From contig WIXG01000147.1 in NCBI GenBank assembly GCA_009869945.1, positions 62,001-126,000 of the forward strand: a stretch of DNA of 64,000 bases. Reading direction: 5' to 3'. Shown here piece after piece: positions 37,539-48,531 of this stretch. The stretch's first letter is position 1; the number at the start of each line of letters is the position of its first letter. Position numbers and translations under genes: made by a program. The stretch is from Mesaphorura yosii. Its lineage: Eukaryota > Arthropoda > Collembola > Poduromorpha > Tullbergiidae. Under the pieces are notes generated by a model. It saw nothing but the letters and a program-made list of their open reading frames with translations, was not told the DNA's origin and made no database searches.

Positions 37539-39081
37539 ATGGTTGGAGCAGCGGGAATAGTCGCTCGTGCAGGTTAGCTAACAAACCATTGATTCTTTTC
37601 CACTGGAATCTCGAAGTAACATTAATTGTACACTTTCAGTAAACAACAGTCGCGAACGCCGAGAGAGCAGAGCCTCACGTCGTGGGAGCGATGATAACAA
37701 TAACAACTCAGGACAAGATGGCGGACCTCGACTTGGTTCACGCGCAACAATCGCAGAAATTCTCGCTTCTCGACATCTGCTTGCAGTCGGTTCGGGTGGA
37801 GTTGGTGGCAGCACTACGTCGCAGAAAAGTGCTGCCTCCCAACTCAACCCCATGCAGCGTGAACCTCCGGAACCTCCGCCCGAGAAAATGACCATGGCCG
37901 AGCAAGTCAAGTTCTACGTATCACTCACACTGGGCATCATTGCCACACTCTGTGTCTTCGCTCTGCTTTTTCTCATTCCGCTTGTGGTCGAGCCCTCTAT
38001 CTCGACCCTTTTTGCTGATTTCGATTCCGAGGCGGCGACATGCGTGACCACACGAGCTGAAGAAGTGACCGGGTTGACAAAGTGTGGAATTTACAGTTCG
38101 TGCAAGGAAGGATGCACAAACACGCCTCACAAATGCATTCAGATTAATGTCAACTACAGAAAAGCGAACAAACCTGGCTTCAATCCGATCAAGAATTTCT
38201 CGATGGTGGCTCCTTACGAAATCAACGTAGGTCATTCTCTAAATACGCATTTTCCATTCTCATGAACTTTGTTGATGTGGTCTCCCCAGGACGAATCTCA
38301 CTGGGACGCTGTTTACACGCAGTTGTTTATAAATGCAAAGGGTTGTGGATATCCACCAAAAGTGGTGTGCGATGACTTTAAATCCATTTACGGAAAGGTA
38401 TGAAAATAAATCGAATCTGCCATGTCTGAATCGTGCTGACTGTACAAATCACCATGACCAGGTCGGCGTGGCATTTCCCTGCTTCTACAGTCGCACAAAC
38501 CCTCGACTTGTGATCACCGACTACAACTGGGAAGAAACTGCTTTTCCTCTGATATTTTCGCTTGGGATTCCAACTGGATTGTTTACGATATCGATTGGAG
38601 TACTAAGCGTGTGGTATTGCCCTATGTGTGAGGAACGCGGCAAGAATAAGCGCCCTTGTCGGGCTCGATACATGATCCCAAGACCTAATGCGGAAGACAT
38701 ACTTCTACGAGATAGGAAGCTGAAGAAACTGGACAAGGATGGTAGTCAGAGTGCACGCAACCGAAGTCAGCATCTTGTCCCACCACAACCACAGCCAGTC
38801 ATTCAACAACAGCCAAGGCGCAAGCATTCTCTGTATAGACCAAATTCCCCGTCGCTGGCAACGATTTCTTCTGGAGACACCACCATATCGAGCATGAGTG
38901 TCAACTCGTGCGATAGCGGGTAAGTCCAGCAAGGTAAACCTTAAATCGATTTTTTCCTGCTCTAGCATAGCAAACTGTCTTTTGAAACAGGTGGAACTCT
39001 CCACCCACACCACCACCAAGGTTGGGATCGAGGTTTGACACATCAAAATCCAGTCTCGGGACTCGAACAAGAAAGCTATAA
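37539..39081 (+). CDS. Teh1: Teh1: TipE-homologous sodium-channel auxiliary subunit
   Basis: Exons 37539-37572, 37640-38226, 38290-38397, 38462-38919 and 38991-39081 join in phases 1, 0, 0 and 2 through introns of 63-71 bp, giving about 425 residues. Membrane segment 1 is near residues 100-128 (LGIIATLCVFALLFLIPLVV) and segment 2 near 278-300. The loop carries CGIYSSCKEGC and NAKGCGYPPKVVC and ends FPCFYSRTNPRLVI. Directly after segment 2, SIGVLSVWYCPMCEE matches the distinctive end of Drosophila Teh1, so orthology is well supported. Drosophila Teh1 is shorter (about 280 residues); here the N-terminus is extended with Ser/Arg/Asn-rich sequence and the C-terminus with a Gln/Pro-rich tail. Its product is expected to raise Para current and alter channel gating in neurons. 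The first exon codes only 11 residues; it was chosen because its phase 1 junction gives VNNSRERR in the open frame. AATAAA lies at 39,433-39,438. Confidence 0.88.
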
Positions 39082-39392
39082 ACGTCGCAAAAACAAATCG
39101 AAAAACTCCTTAAAACCAATACCTGCAACCAGGTTCTGCCTGTTTGTGATACCATTTAAAACTTCGTTAAAAGCAATCCGTAATACACTTGCGCTTCAAG
39201 TCCTTCCGACACTTAACGCAAAGGTGCTACTACAATTTCAATGGATCTAACAACCAGATATAATAATTATTCACTTTAAAATGCAATGCAAAGTATGACA
39301 GAATGATTCTCACATTTTCAACTATAACGTGTTTACTTGTGTAGTACTAGGGCAAGAGCGCAACTATAGTGCTTATGTGCCACAATGTTACC

Positions 39393-40485
39393 TCACTCAT
39401 GAATTTGTAATTGTAGCATTAAGCTATTAAGCAATAAACCAAGTCTTAGTTGGTAATAGATCGCGATTTGCGAAGCGGAAGCAGAAATGGAGAATAAAGA
39501 ATTGTCCTTGTTTACCTTTTGTTCTTCCTGCTTCTTGTAAGCGAACATCATCAATTTCTTTCGTTCTTCTTCCGTCAAAGCTGGTTCACGGCCTGGAGGT
39601 CCTTGTCCACGCCTGCTGATCTTAACAATCACTTTGGTCTTTTCATTCCTTCCGATGAAATCTTGCAGCTGTTTTCCGGGAAGGATTTGCTTTCCACAAA
39701 ACCACAGTTCCCCCATACTTTCGTCAAGAATCTGTGGATGTCACGAGTTAGTTAAGTAGTGCATGTCATTAAAATGTGTACAACTAACTCACGTCGAGAC
39801 TGGCTTGAGTACCCGCTAGGTAATCTTCTTTATTTTCAAACTCCATCCGGATCGGGTCATGCGGTGGCAAATTCATCGGGTAAACAATTGTGCAAGCCCC
39901 ACGAAGGATGTCCAATTGCTCCTTTATTGTTACTTCATTTAAAGGAGTGTTTGAGTCGACCAGTTTCTGCAAAGGTTAAGTTTGCTACAAATTTCAACAT
40001 TGCGTCCTGCAAATTGTGGACCACTGATTACTTTCGAAATAGCTGCCTTCGCTTCGCCAATTGTGCGCGTCAGGACTGACTGCATTTTTTCTATGGGTTG
40101 TTTGCCATTACGGCGACCAATTGGGTCGCGATTCAATGTGAATCCACCACTTGGAATACATGTCTCACCCCACTCATCAACACGTTTTAGTTCCTCAATT
40201 TGTTCATCAGTTAAACCCAAAATGTCTTCCGGTAGATACGTACCATGCTTGGCCAGTTCTTCCATTTCTCCGGGCAACAATAAGAGAAAAAGTTGAAGTG
40301 CTCATGAAGGAAATTCATCGTCACGTCTCATAAATTGCACACGTACCATCACAAATGCGGTGTATTTTTAATCTCCCATTGTAAATGCGGGTTATGCTTG
40401 CAATCAGTGCATCAGTAGGTACTGTAACAGCCGTTTCGACGAGGAACTGACTTTCATCTCCACGTTTGACATGAAGCTTAACCAT
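39393..40485 (-). CDS. CFAP298: CFAP298 (C21orf59/kurly) orthologue, C-terminus diverged
   Basis: CFAP298 acts in cytoplasmic assembly of axonemal dynein arms and in cilium polarity. Exons 40485-40347, 40267-40032, 39966-39793 and 39731-39516 join in phases 1, 0 and 0 and encode 255 residues that follow the family throughout: KLHVKRGDESQFL at the start, GLTDEQIEELKRVDEWGE, RGACTIVYPMNLPPHDPIRM, MEFENKEDYLAGTQASLD, GRNEKTKVIVKISRRGQGPP. The human protein is about 290 residues and ends in a conserved tryptophan-rich tail after the KKQEEQK-like helix. Here no such exon is found before the Teh1 3' end. A donor AAG|GTAAAC exists at 39516, yet reading through gives 40 unrelated residues to a stop at 39393. 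The 3' end therefore overlaps or abuts the convergent Teh1 gene. An upstream in-frame ATG also exists, but the conserved start is MVKLHVKRG. Confidence 0.9.
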
Positions 40486-41163
40486 TTTGACCTGCGCTTG
40501 AGACACAACTCGATGCGATCTGCATTCATAAGGTACAAAGTTCATAAAGTGTATCAAAAGTCTCAAGTCAAGTTCCCAACTGTCAGATGAAAACATATCG
40601 CACTTACCAACAATTTTACCAAAACCACAGAATTCTGCTCAAAAGGCGATGCAGTTCAGATAATGCAACAGCGCTCCACGTTCAGGGTGTACAGAATTAT
40701 AATCTCGATTTTTATTGACCAAACTTTGCGAATTCTCAACTAACGTCAAAACAGACGCTAAAATTCTACGACTTCATTCCTGCAATGTGATCCAGTCTCA
40801 GCGCGCTTTCGCACCACATGTATGAAGTTCAATCCTTGCATTTATGTAGAGCTTCAGCAAGGCGATTATTGCACGTCGAAGTTTGACGGTTTGTTAACAA
40901 AGTTAACGTAGTACTAGGAATTATTGTTTGTCAGTACGGCGGTAATTAATTTTTGATCGTGGAGCAATTGGAGGACACATTCACAATTGGCAGCGAAATT
41001 CATCAACTCCAGTCACAGGCCACATTGCGTTTATTTACGGCAGCAAAATTGGTCCCTGGTTTGTTCGTGTGAAGATAAGTAAGTACAATTATCTATGATA
41101 GTCTTGCTAGTCAAGAATTCGTTTAATTACCAGTGATGTCAAGAATTATATTATTTCTAGGAA
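40486..41163. promoter_or_regulatory. Divergent promoter region between CFAP298 and prefoldin 3
   Basis: The 678 bp between two head-to-head start codons must hold both promoters. A 5' untranslated exon of prefoldin 3 probably lies here: AGATAAGTAAGT near 41,070 resembles a donor, and TTTCTAG at 41,154-41,160 resembles an acceptor just before GAAATGG. No TATA box stands out. Confidence 0.4.
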
Positions 41164-42027
41164 ATGGCATCTATTGAACTACTGAACGGAGCTTCCAACC
41201 CCGATACAGACAAGACTGGAGGCGCTACGGGAGGGGAAGAACCTTCTGTAATACCAGCGGGCCTTGCAGTTCAAGAATCGGAAACACTGGAGCAAAAATT
41301 AGAGAAGATACCCAGAATTGAGTTTGTGGAAGATGTGGACTCATTCATGTTACTTCCTGAAAACGCGCAAAATGCTCAAGAAACGCTTAAAAGAATCGAG
41401 GACATGCACCACCGAATGAAAGTACTGGAAGCAAGCAATGTCAGCACGAAGCGAAGGTACGTTTGTCCTTCATATTACGCTGACAGATAAATACAAATTA
41501 CAATGATAAATAATCGGTGCGGTGTGGTCATTCCATCTCCAGGTTACAAAACCAATTGTCAGAATTTGAGAAGGCGTTGGAGATCATCGAAGAACTGAAA
41601 GCCAGGAACGCAGCGAATGAGTCGTTATCAACCCATTTTCGATTAGCTGATCATGTGTACTTAAAAGCAAAGATCAAGCCGAACCAAAAGATTGGACTGT
41701 GGCTGGGTGTAAGTTCTTCATTTCTAAATTCGAGAAAAAGGAATTCGATTATGGATTAGGAGATGGTGATGGCAGTAGGCAAAGGAGGAATTACTGTTAA
41801 TTTTTTTGTAGGCCAATGTAATGTTGGAATATGACATCGATGAAGGAGAGGCCTTGCTGTTGGAGAAGAAAGGAAAAGCAAGCGAAAGTCTTAGTATGAC
41901 AAATACTCTTATCGATACAATCCGGGAACAACTGACCACCATCGAAGTAAATATGGCCAGAATATACAATTGGGATGTCAAGCGAAGGCAGCTGGAAAAA
42001 GAGCAGATGCTGGCCAAGAAGGAATAA
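41164..42027 (+). CDS. PFDN3: Prefoldin subunit 3 (VBP1)
   Basis: Prefoldin 3 is an alpha-type subunit of the hexameric prefoldin chaperone that hands nascent actin and tubulin to the CCT chaperonin. Exons 41164-41456, 41543-41708 and 41812-42027 join in phases 2 and 0 through introns of 86 and 103 bp and give 224 residues (human about 197). The family core is intact: KIPRIEFVEDVDSFM near residue 45, paired coiled coils (QNQLSEFEKALEIIEELKAR and the C-terminal helix), the central LWLGANVMLEYDIDEGEALL hairpin strand, and TTIEVNMARIYNWDVKRR. The N-terminal 40 residues are a variable, low-complexity extension. The start is the first ATG after a probable 5' UTR intron. AATAAA lies 208 bp after the stop. 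The gene is divergent from CFAP298 and followed in tandem by PRMT7. Confidence 0.95.
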
Positions 42028-42234
42028 TGAGCTATTTACTAAGGACTAGGATTAACCTGCGTACTGATGTATTTAACATTTGTAATTTCTAACATTGCTA
42101 TTTATGTGTCTGTTGGGTAAACTGTCATTGCATTGATTATGATTATAATCACTTTAGCCGCTTTAAAAGCGAAGTAACATTGCTACTGCAGACAAAGTAC
42201 TGTACTTGAAAGCCTTTATATTCTAATGGGTTTT

Positions 42235-42240
42235 AATAAA
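42235..42240 (+). terminator. Poly(A) signal of prefoldin 3
   Basis: AATAAA in an A/T-rich context 208 bp after the prefoldin 3 stop and upstream of PRMT7. Confidence 0.5.
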
Positions 42241-42780
42241 CTTCAATTGAATAACCACGCTCCAACATCCTGTTATGTTTTCTGAAGGAATTCTTCTTGG
42301 TTGGAAGTTACAGTCACCAGAAATCGGACATACAAACCATGAGAATCCTTGCCTCGAATTCAGAGGATGGACGTGGGAACCTCATCCAGTAAGCACGTTG
42401 TATCATTCGACTGACTCAACTTATCACCTGTCGAAGCTATTGATTATGGGTTTAGGATATGAGACTGGAAGAGAGCATTCTGATTGCAGCCATTACTTTG
42501 GAATAAGAGTCGCCCAATTTCAACACTGGTAGGTAACACATCCATTAAAGGTAGAATGTCGGCTTTCGCAAACACATAATTAGTTCCTAATTGAAAGCTT
42601 TAATTTGTTCATTTTGTCCAGGCGTGCATGCAGGTAGTTTGGAGAACTTCGACACTACAGGCGCTCCGCACAAAGCTTATTGTCACCTGCATTCCTTCAA
42701 TAGCATCAATAAGCTGTCAGGCAAGACCTCACAAAGTTTGCTCGGCACGCCTGTTTTCAAAATCAGGACATCTTCCGGTC
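42241..42780 (+). other. PRMT7 promoter and 5' region with a possible N-terminal extension
   Basis: The stretch separates the prefoldin 3 poly(A) site from the chosen PRMT7 start. From an ATG at 42,628 the PRMT7 frame is already open, adding 51 residues before the start used here (MQVVWRTSTLQALRTKLIVT at its beginning) that contain Arg and Lys but no acidic residue. The ATG at 42,628 has T at -3, whereas the one at 42,781 has G at both -3 and +4. An 86-codon ORF at 42,275-42,532 in another frame has no splice or similarity support. Confidence 0.4.
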
Positions 42781-45339
42781 ATGGAGTTGATAACTGATAG
42801 CAGCCCCCAACAGTTGAACTTCATTCAAAGGATAAACAAGGACGGTACATCTGAATGGGTAGTTGCATCTGAAGATTATGATTATAATCAAGAAATTGCG
42901 AGAGCGGCATACGGTGATATGCTGCATGATCACAACAGAGTAAGTGATTGATGCCGATACGCGTCTTTAATTTTAAAGAAATAACGCATATATTTATTCC
43001 TGCCATATGTTCTGACAGAACATTCGATATTATGATGCGATCAAGTTAGCCGTTCAACATCGACATGCTGCTAACGAGAAAGCGACTGTACTCGATATTG
43101 GAACTGGGACAGGGCTTTTGTCCATGATGGCACTAGCTGCTGGTGCTGACGCTGTTTTTGCATGCGAAGTAAGACTTGTCCCAAGAGCGATAACTCATCT
43201 TAGAGGCATTAGTGATATTAGTTCATGTTGTAAATGCGCATGTAATTTTGGCAGGCATTCAAACCCATGGCAAATTGTGCAGACAAGGTTCTGAAACGGA
43301 ATAATTATCGGGACAGAGTTAGACTAATCCCAAAGAGATCTACGGATTTACACATTGGACCTGAAGAAGACTTACCGTGCAAAGCAAATATTCTCCTTGC
43401 TGAAGTTTTCGACACAGGTTTGCAAATTGCAATTTCGAACCATTAAAATTAGCCGAAGTGAGTTATGCAATCATCTCCTTTTCTACTCCAGAGTTAATTG
43501 GGGAAGGTGCAATTGAAGTTTTTAATCATGCGAAACGGGAGTTAACGACAGTATGTTGATTTGATTACCATTGTTAGCGAGTTTATAAAAATCGTATGAT
43601 TCGTGTTACATTTATAATTCTTTTCCAGCCGGATTGTATTGTCATTCCATCACGAGCTAATGTTTATGCTCAAGTGGTATCTTGGACGTTGCTAAGCAAA
43701 TGGAATAGACTCCAAGACTTCCATTCTAACGGCATCACTATAAAGTATCCGGATAATCAAAATTCACGACGTTGTGCTGGCGTTCCCAGTGTTCATGACC
43801 TACAACTTACTCAGGCGAAGAGTTTCACTCCAATATCTGAAGAAGTTCTTATCTTTGAGTAAGTGCAAATAAGCAAGTTCAATCAGCAAAAGGGGTCCTG
43901 TAATTTGGCGTATTTTCTTAGGTTCGATTGGAACAAAATTCAGCCACTATCTCGAAACAATTCAATTCGATTCCAAGCACTAAACGAGACTGAATCTTAC
44001 GGTGTTTTCTTGTGGTGGGATCTAATCATGTACGAAGGTGCAGACTGGACATCGGAAGAGAATATAATAGCTTGTCGACCAAACTGGAGTGGAAAGTACC
44101 ATTGGAGGGATCACTGGATGCAGGCGGCTTATTACCTGCCTGCTGAATTAATCATAGAAAAGAGTGCATCATACACTTTGGAGTGCGCACACGACGAATT
44201 TTCCTTCTGGTTCAAAATTAACAGTGCCTCAAGTCCAAAACCGATTGAAGCACAGCATCCTGTGTGCACGTGCGGTCTCCACTTATGCTTTAGCCGAAGC
44301 AGATTTGGACTGTTGAATGACGAGAAACGAAGAAGCAAATATTTCGCTTCCCTGCGACAAATAATCAGGTCTAATGAAACTGTGGTATTGGTGATCAGCG
44401 ATGGATCGTTCTGCGGTTTAATGGCAGCAAGGCTTAATGCGAAGAAAGTCTTCATATTAGAAAGCGACGCTTCAACAGCCAAGCTGACAAAGTTGTTCCT
44501 TGAGTTAAATCAACTTCAGGCTAAAGTGCTCGAAAAGCCTCACGCCGAACTGACATCGGATGACTTCGACAACATGAAGGTAGAGAATTTCTTCATAAAT
44601 ACGTTTCAGTGTCAGTGCAAATTTTTGAAACCTCTTGTCCTTCATTCGTCTAAGGTCGATGTGGTTATTGGCGAGCCATATTTCCAGACATCTGCACAAC
44701 CTTGGAATCATCTGACTCACTGGTGCGATGCCCTTGCATCTCTGTCTTGGAGTTTCTCCTCTGACGTCCTCCTTGAACCAAAGACGGCAAGCATAAAATG
44801 CGTGATAATGAATTATGAGCATCTTTGGAAAATAAGTTCCCCGGTGGGGACTGTTTGTGGTTTCGATCTGGCAGATTTTGATGATCTTATCGCGGTAATT
44901 TGACGAAAATCGTATGCAATAAAGTATTAGTCATACGTGTAGATATTTGCCCATTTGTTTTCAGAAATCCTCTGAATTTGCTGATACGGCAATCGACTCA
45001 CAGCCGTTGTGGGAGTATCCAGGAACCGCATGCAGTGAGGAAATTGTTTTGGAATCAGTTGACTTCCGAGAATTGGCACATGGCACCAAGAAAGTAGTGG
45101 CACCATCATTATGTCCTGTACCACTAAACTCTCAAAATTTTCCCAACGGACTAGCCCTTTGGATAGAGTACAACATTGGAAGCGAGGTTGTATCAACCGG
45201 ATTTGATCCTGCTTCACGACCTGCTAGCCTGATGGGAAAGCAGCTGGACTGGGATCCAAATTGGAAACAAGGGGTGTACTTTTTCAACAGGAAAGAGATT
45301 AAGGACTTGGCGGAGTGGTGGCAGGCTGCCAAAATGTAA
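42781..45339 (+). CDS. PRMT7: Protein arginine methyltransferase 7
   Basis: PRMT7 is the type III enzyme that makes monomethyl-arginine in histones and RNA-binding proteins using S-adenosylmethionine. Seven exons (42781-42939, 43019-43168, 43255-43417, 43492-43550, 43629-43858, 43922-44894, 44965-45339) join in phases 0, 0, 1, 0, 2 and 0, giving 702 residues (human 692). The first catalytic module has DYNQEIARAAYGDMLHD near residue 35, the SAM-binding VLDIGTGTGLLSMM near 75, the double-E loop ILLAEVFDTELIGEGA, and later HWRDHWMQAAYYLP. The second module is degenerate, as in the family: its SAM loop reads VISDGSFCGLMAARL. VDVVIGEPYFQTS and the C-terminal WIEYNIGSEVVSTG are also conserved. Introns are 63-86 bp. 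The active-site residues visible are all present, so the enzyme should be functional. The start at 42,781 has the better initiation context; an upstream in-frame ATG at 42,628 would add 51 residues. Confidence 0.95.
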
Positions 45340-48300
45340 TTAAGAAGTTATCCGTTGCATTTTTATTGTTATTGACTCCATAAATATTTTATGACTTTGG
45401 TTGGCCAACATGTCGAGAAATCTTCTTGCTCAGATCCATTTCCCGTGTTTATAAATTTCTCAATCCGACCTCGAATGTTGCTGGTACACTGTGGAGATTA
45501 AATTCTGATCAATCTAAGTTGATATGCGTAAACAGTTTTTACTGTCGTGCATTCGAATGCTGACCAATAAATTATTCAACCACCAAATACACGTATTTTT
45601 TTGCCAATATTTAGCTTTGAAAAGTAAGAAAGCTTGTACTAACTTTCTTACAGGTTCGAAGAGTCTTGCTTGCCATGAGTCATGTCGTGAGGTATGACGA
45701 CCTTGTTCTCCATCGCGTTGCATGCACAGTCCGACTAGCCGTCATTTGATATTCATTACGCAATAACTTTAAGTGAGCTAATGGCTTCCAACTTTTGTGG
45801 CTTGACTTTTGTCAGAATATTTTGGAATAACGCAAGTATCGACTTTTCAGGTCAGGCCGGCTTCTAATTTCTTTCTGTGGACTCGCTGCGTCATGAAGAA
45901 GGCGGGTAAGGCTTAAGGCACCTGGATTGCCATTGTTTGTTGCTCGTCTGTCACTTTCCGTTCTCTGTGCTTTAGCACGTTAACTAATTCATGACCTTCC
46001 TCGCCTTCCCATGCATTAATTTCGTATAAGCTTTTGTCATTCGAAATTAGCCGATGGCAGTTGTACAGCATATCGCACATACGAATTATACACGTGTGTT
46101 TTGTCTACGTGCTATTGTCAAGTTAATCAATAAAAATGGCCGAGAGATTGCGAAATTGCTGGCAACCTGCAGTCGGCATTAATGTGACGTTGACGAGAAA
46201 GCACGAAGGTGACAGCATCATTTAGAATGCCAGTCGGCACAGGCAGAAGTGTCCTTGACGTTAGGGATTTAATATTGCATGCCGGCTCCTTCATGAGTCT
46301 CGGTCAATGTTGACAAAACAGCGATTTCCCCATGCCGATTCATTGTGAGTTAATAACCGGGTCCGGAAATTGGTTCACACCTGAGGAAAAGTTTACTCTC
46401 AAACAGGCCACTCTGGCTAGCGGAGGTGATGAATTTATAAAGTGCATTGATTCGGGCAAGTTCACGATGAAATTGTTTCACCTTTCACTGTTAATTTCAT
46501 ATCAAGGTTTGAATGCATGCTTCTGTATTGCACGACAATTGAAGGCTCGTGCTCATCGGTCTTCCCTCAATGCACGTCAACGTGCTGCATGGGTGAATTT
46601 TCGCCTTACGCCTTGCCTTCTCTTTCGTTCTGCGACATCCACCCTCTTCCATACTGATTAGATCATCACAAAAGTATCGGTTTCTGCGTTTCTGCAGACA
46701 TTTCAAGGCCAACATTGCCGCCTGAATAATGAAGAGCGCTTCCAACGATTCGGATCAGTCTCACGTTCCCTCATCGGAAGATATTTATAGCATCATAAAA
46801 ACGACGGTCGCAACCTTTCTTGTACTCTGGCCTATAATTTGGGAATTGTGAATATGTAATCGGGAATTAGGGGAAATCACAATGACGGTGCACGGAATTT
46901 GCCGTCCCGTGCATTTGACATGAAATATGATTTGGAACATGAACCTGCCTCCTGCCCTGTTGCAAAAATATACGGTTCGCAGAACAGTGCAATACAGGGT
47001 TTACTTTTCCGTTTACATGGGCCATGGACATGCACGTACCGTAAATAATAGCCTTACTTTAATTGAGAAACTTGATTAAGTATTAATGCTGCTCGCAGGA
47101 GCGCACCGGAAAGGAGTCGAAGCAGGAAAGGAGCGCATGGCTGCGGGTTAAACTTTCTCCTTGAGAAGTACAACCCGAAGCACACGGCCTTACGGCTTGT
47201 GCTGTGGCCTGGGGAAGAATGCCAAAGCAAGCTGGCAGTTGCGTCTTGCGGCCAGCAGACGATCAAGAGCCATTTAAAGTGAAAGCCAAGAGCCCTGTGT
47301 TCGGGTGACATAATAAATTTCAAAACGAAAAATTGGAAATGAATGTTTCACCCAAAGCAGGCAACCACGCAGCACTTTTTTGGTGAAAACATATCCATGT
47401 AGCGAATAAGTGAACTGGTAGCTTAAGCTGAATTGCACGTTTAATTTTTTGCTACTGCCATTGCTTCTTGCATGTGGTCGAGGTGGAGTTGATGGTTGGA
47501 GCGTGTCACTTTGCATCGTAGAAAGCTTAGCAGCAACCAACCGACCGCGTTCGCATTGGCATGAGACAACTTTACTAATTTATGGCACTCTCCTTATTCT
47601 ATTTCATAACGTCCGTTCGTGATACGACAATCTCAATCATAACAAATGGAGCCTTCAGCTCCGTGCTCTTGTTTCCAGTTTTCCGCATAGCTCGTCAGCA
47701 CACGGAATGCTGCTAATACGTGATGTCCGTAATGGCCGCGCAGTGTCAATTGTGAAATTTGCCCTTGTGAATAGTGCGAAATTGTAACTGAACGATTGAT
47801 TGTTTTGTGGATTGAGGCAGTTTGAGAAAGTGCAACATTTTTTGATTACCTTCATCTAAGTTTATGTGAATCGTGAGTGATGGGGCCGTCTGGTGCTAGT
47901 TAGACACAAGCTAAACTGAAATTGTGCAAACGCTTCCATGAAGTGGGTGCTGCAATCAAACAATTTCAGTCGATTTTTAACGTTTGTATTAAGCATGCCA
48001 TAAAAATCCACCACTCAAACATTCAATTTCAATATCCTTGAAAACACGAATGACTGCCAGTTGCGCTACAATGTCGGAATGCAATAAGTGAAGTGGCTCA
48101 AGAATTAACCAGACTTCAGAGGATCCGCTTGTTCATGTGGCTGATAATATATTGAACTTTACCTTTGACCGTCGTAACTGTTTTTGTGAGAACAACCATA
48201 AATTGTGGACAAATAACTTGCAAAATTGTGAAATAAGGCCTCTGAAGTAGACGTTCCAAGAATGGAAAACATTTATCCAGTACTCTGAACTCCTACACCT

Positions 48301-48531
48301 TGAAAATGGCTTATGTATTTAAAGACGTCATAGTCGTCTAAAGGTGCATTCCAATGCAGATTGCACCAGTTCATACAACACGAAATGTGAAGTGGAAGTG
48401 GACGCTTTTCTTCTTTCCGTGCTCGGTACAAGTAACGGAAGAACATGAGTGAGCCACAAAATCTGTCAACGGAAAATGTACAAAAGAATGTGTTCTGAAG
48501 TTGTGCTTCGCATTAAACTACGACCTCGAAG
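45340..48531. other. 3.2 kb intergenic stretch, no gene seen
   Basis: It holds the PRMT7 3' UTR, with an ATTAAA at 45,497-45,502 and an AATAAA at 45,566-45,571, and the promoter region of the next TipE-family gene. ORFs such as 46,332-46,661 lack conserved content. Confidence 0.4.
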
